Shown here one piece after another: positions 13,213-13,914 of a DNA stretch of 13,914 nucleotides. How positions within the stretch are numbered: position 1 is the stretch's first letter; each line of letters starts with the position of its first letter. The notes below the pieces were generated by a model. That model saw only the letters and a list, made by a program, of their open reading frames with translations, did no database searches and was not told the origin of the DNA. The stretch comes from an uncultured Clostridia bacterium (GTDB lineage: Bacteria > Bacillota > Clostridia > Christensenellales > Borkfalkiaceae), in the NCBI GenBank assembly GCA_946540675.1, contig CAMNIW010000013.1:1-13914 (forward strand), in the 5' to 3' direction. Position numbers and translations under genes: made by a program.

Positions 13213-13914
13213 ATGAAAAACAAATTCGCGTTATCGATATGTTTCGTCGCGGCGGTCGCGTTGTCTTTTACGGGTTGTGACTTTTTGGGTTCGATCGGGA
13301 AAAAAGACGACGCCAAAACTTACGACAAAGAACTTCCGTCGTCTTCGGGGAAATGGTATTTTCTCGACGGAGAGAAAAATCCGACGGACACGTATTTCTC
13401 GTTTAACGGAGAAGAAGGTAATATGACTTTCGTTTACTACGAAGGCGGAGAGAAGGTTTCCGACGGCGGTTACAGGGTCGTATATAAAGGCAACGGGTCG
13501 GAAAGCACGTACACTTTTTCCTGGTGCCTTAAACGCGACGGCGAAGAGAAAGAAGACGTGGTGATTTGTTACGCGGACGACTTCGAAACGGATTTTACGC
13601 AATTTACGGTAATGCAGGAAGAGAAGAACATCGGGTTTGTAGACGCCAGACCGCGAACGCACGTCTACCGCATAAGCGAACTCCCGTACAAAATGGGTAC
13701 TTACGTAAAGGAAGGGGAAAAGTTCAAGACCGAAAAGGACGATTATAAATACGCCGAAAAGTATTGTATCCCGAACGGCGTTTACGTATCTTCGACGGGC
13801 GAGAGTATGACGTTTTTCGCTACAAAGCCGAGAACGTATCATCTTTTCTCTTATCGGAACGGAGAAGAAACGATAGAAGGGGGATACACCGTGGCGACGG
13901 ACAAAAAGACGATA
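13213..13914 (+). CDS. Lipoprotein with a duplicated beta-rich segment (3' end outside window)
   Basis: Open from ATG 13213 to the window end (234 codons, no stop). The N-terminus is a lipoprotein signal: MKNK, a hydrophobic stretch, then SFTGC with Cys22 as the lipid attachment site. The mature part is charged and rich in Tyr, Gly and Asp, suggesting beta sheets. Two segments are alike: YYEGGEKVSDGGYRV (75-89) and SYRNGEETIEGGYTV (213-227), which suggests a repeated domain of ~140 residues. I recognise no enzyme motif. It should be exported and tethered to the outer face of the membrane. It has its own promoter. It is unrelated in sequence to the VWA lipoprotein at 1055, although both would share the same export route. 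Confidence 0.82.
   Translation, partial: MKNKFALSICFVAAVALSFTGCDFLGSIGKKDDAKTYDKELPSSSGKWYFLDGEKNPTDTYFSFNGEEGNMTFVYYEGGEKVSDGGYRVVYKGNGSESTYTFSWCLKRDGEEKEDVVICYADDFETDFTQFTVMQEEKNIGFVDARPRTHVYRISELPYKMGTYVKEGEKFKTEKDDYKYAEKYCIPNGVYVSSTGESMTFFATKPRTYHLFSYRNGEETIEGGYTVATDKKTI

Overview
The window looks like a chromosomal segment of an uncultured gut-type clostridium (Bacillota/Clostridia). The evidence is near-consensus TTGACA/TATAAT promoters with 17-bp spacers, strong Shine-Dalgarno sites, Gram-positive style lipoproteins, a SpoIIE-type phosphatase, an InlB-type repeat, and an A+T-leaning but not extreme composition. Host genes use ATA very often for isoleucine and prefer GAC/AAC. The species assignment is inference. 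All genes I support are on the + strand.

Layout. 1-942: the 3' part of an ABC-F ATPase. 1055-3094: a large lipoprotein with cadherin-like, InlB-repeat and von Willebrand A domains, with its own promoter. 3293-4339: glyceraldehyde-3-phosphate dehydrogenase from a strong promoter, followed after 32 nt by tRNA-Val(CAC), with two hairpin terminators downstream (4455-4534).

4541-8330 is a likely acquired island with different codon use. It carries a BcgI-like type IIB restriction-modification pair: a fused PD-(D/E)XK nuclease/N6-adenine methyltransferase of 640 aa and a specificity subunit of 346 aa. A 66-aa ribbon-helix-helix protein and a 59-aa small ORF follow. Unusual DNA lies around them: 21-bp tandem repeats and a 12-bp inverted repeat around the promoter, a hairpin that could hide a ribosome site, a repeated ATGCACCCCA palindrome at the right end, and an 11-bp direct repeat at both edges. 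No integrase or transposase is present.

8540-12372 is the most interesting part: a three-gene signalling operon. It encodes (i) a membrane sensor with HAMP, PP2C (SpoIIE) phosphatase and RsbW-like HATPase domains in one chain, (ii) a stand-alone RelA/SpoT-type HD hydrolase starting at TTG inside the previous stop, and (iii) a STAS domain fused to an aminoglycoside-phosphotransferase-like kinase. The likely logic is partner switching: the sensor sets the phosphorylation of the STAS serine, which may gate the attached kinase, while the HD protein would remove (p)ppGpp. No sigma factor is nearby. The promoter lies so close to the first ATG that the mRNA should be leaderless.

12373-13914 holds a 48-codon gene remnant, a perfect 34-bp palindrome, a small three-helix membrane protein, a second similar hairpin, and the first 234 codons of a lipoprotein that runs off the end.
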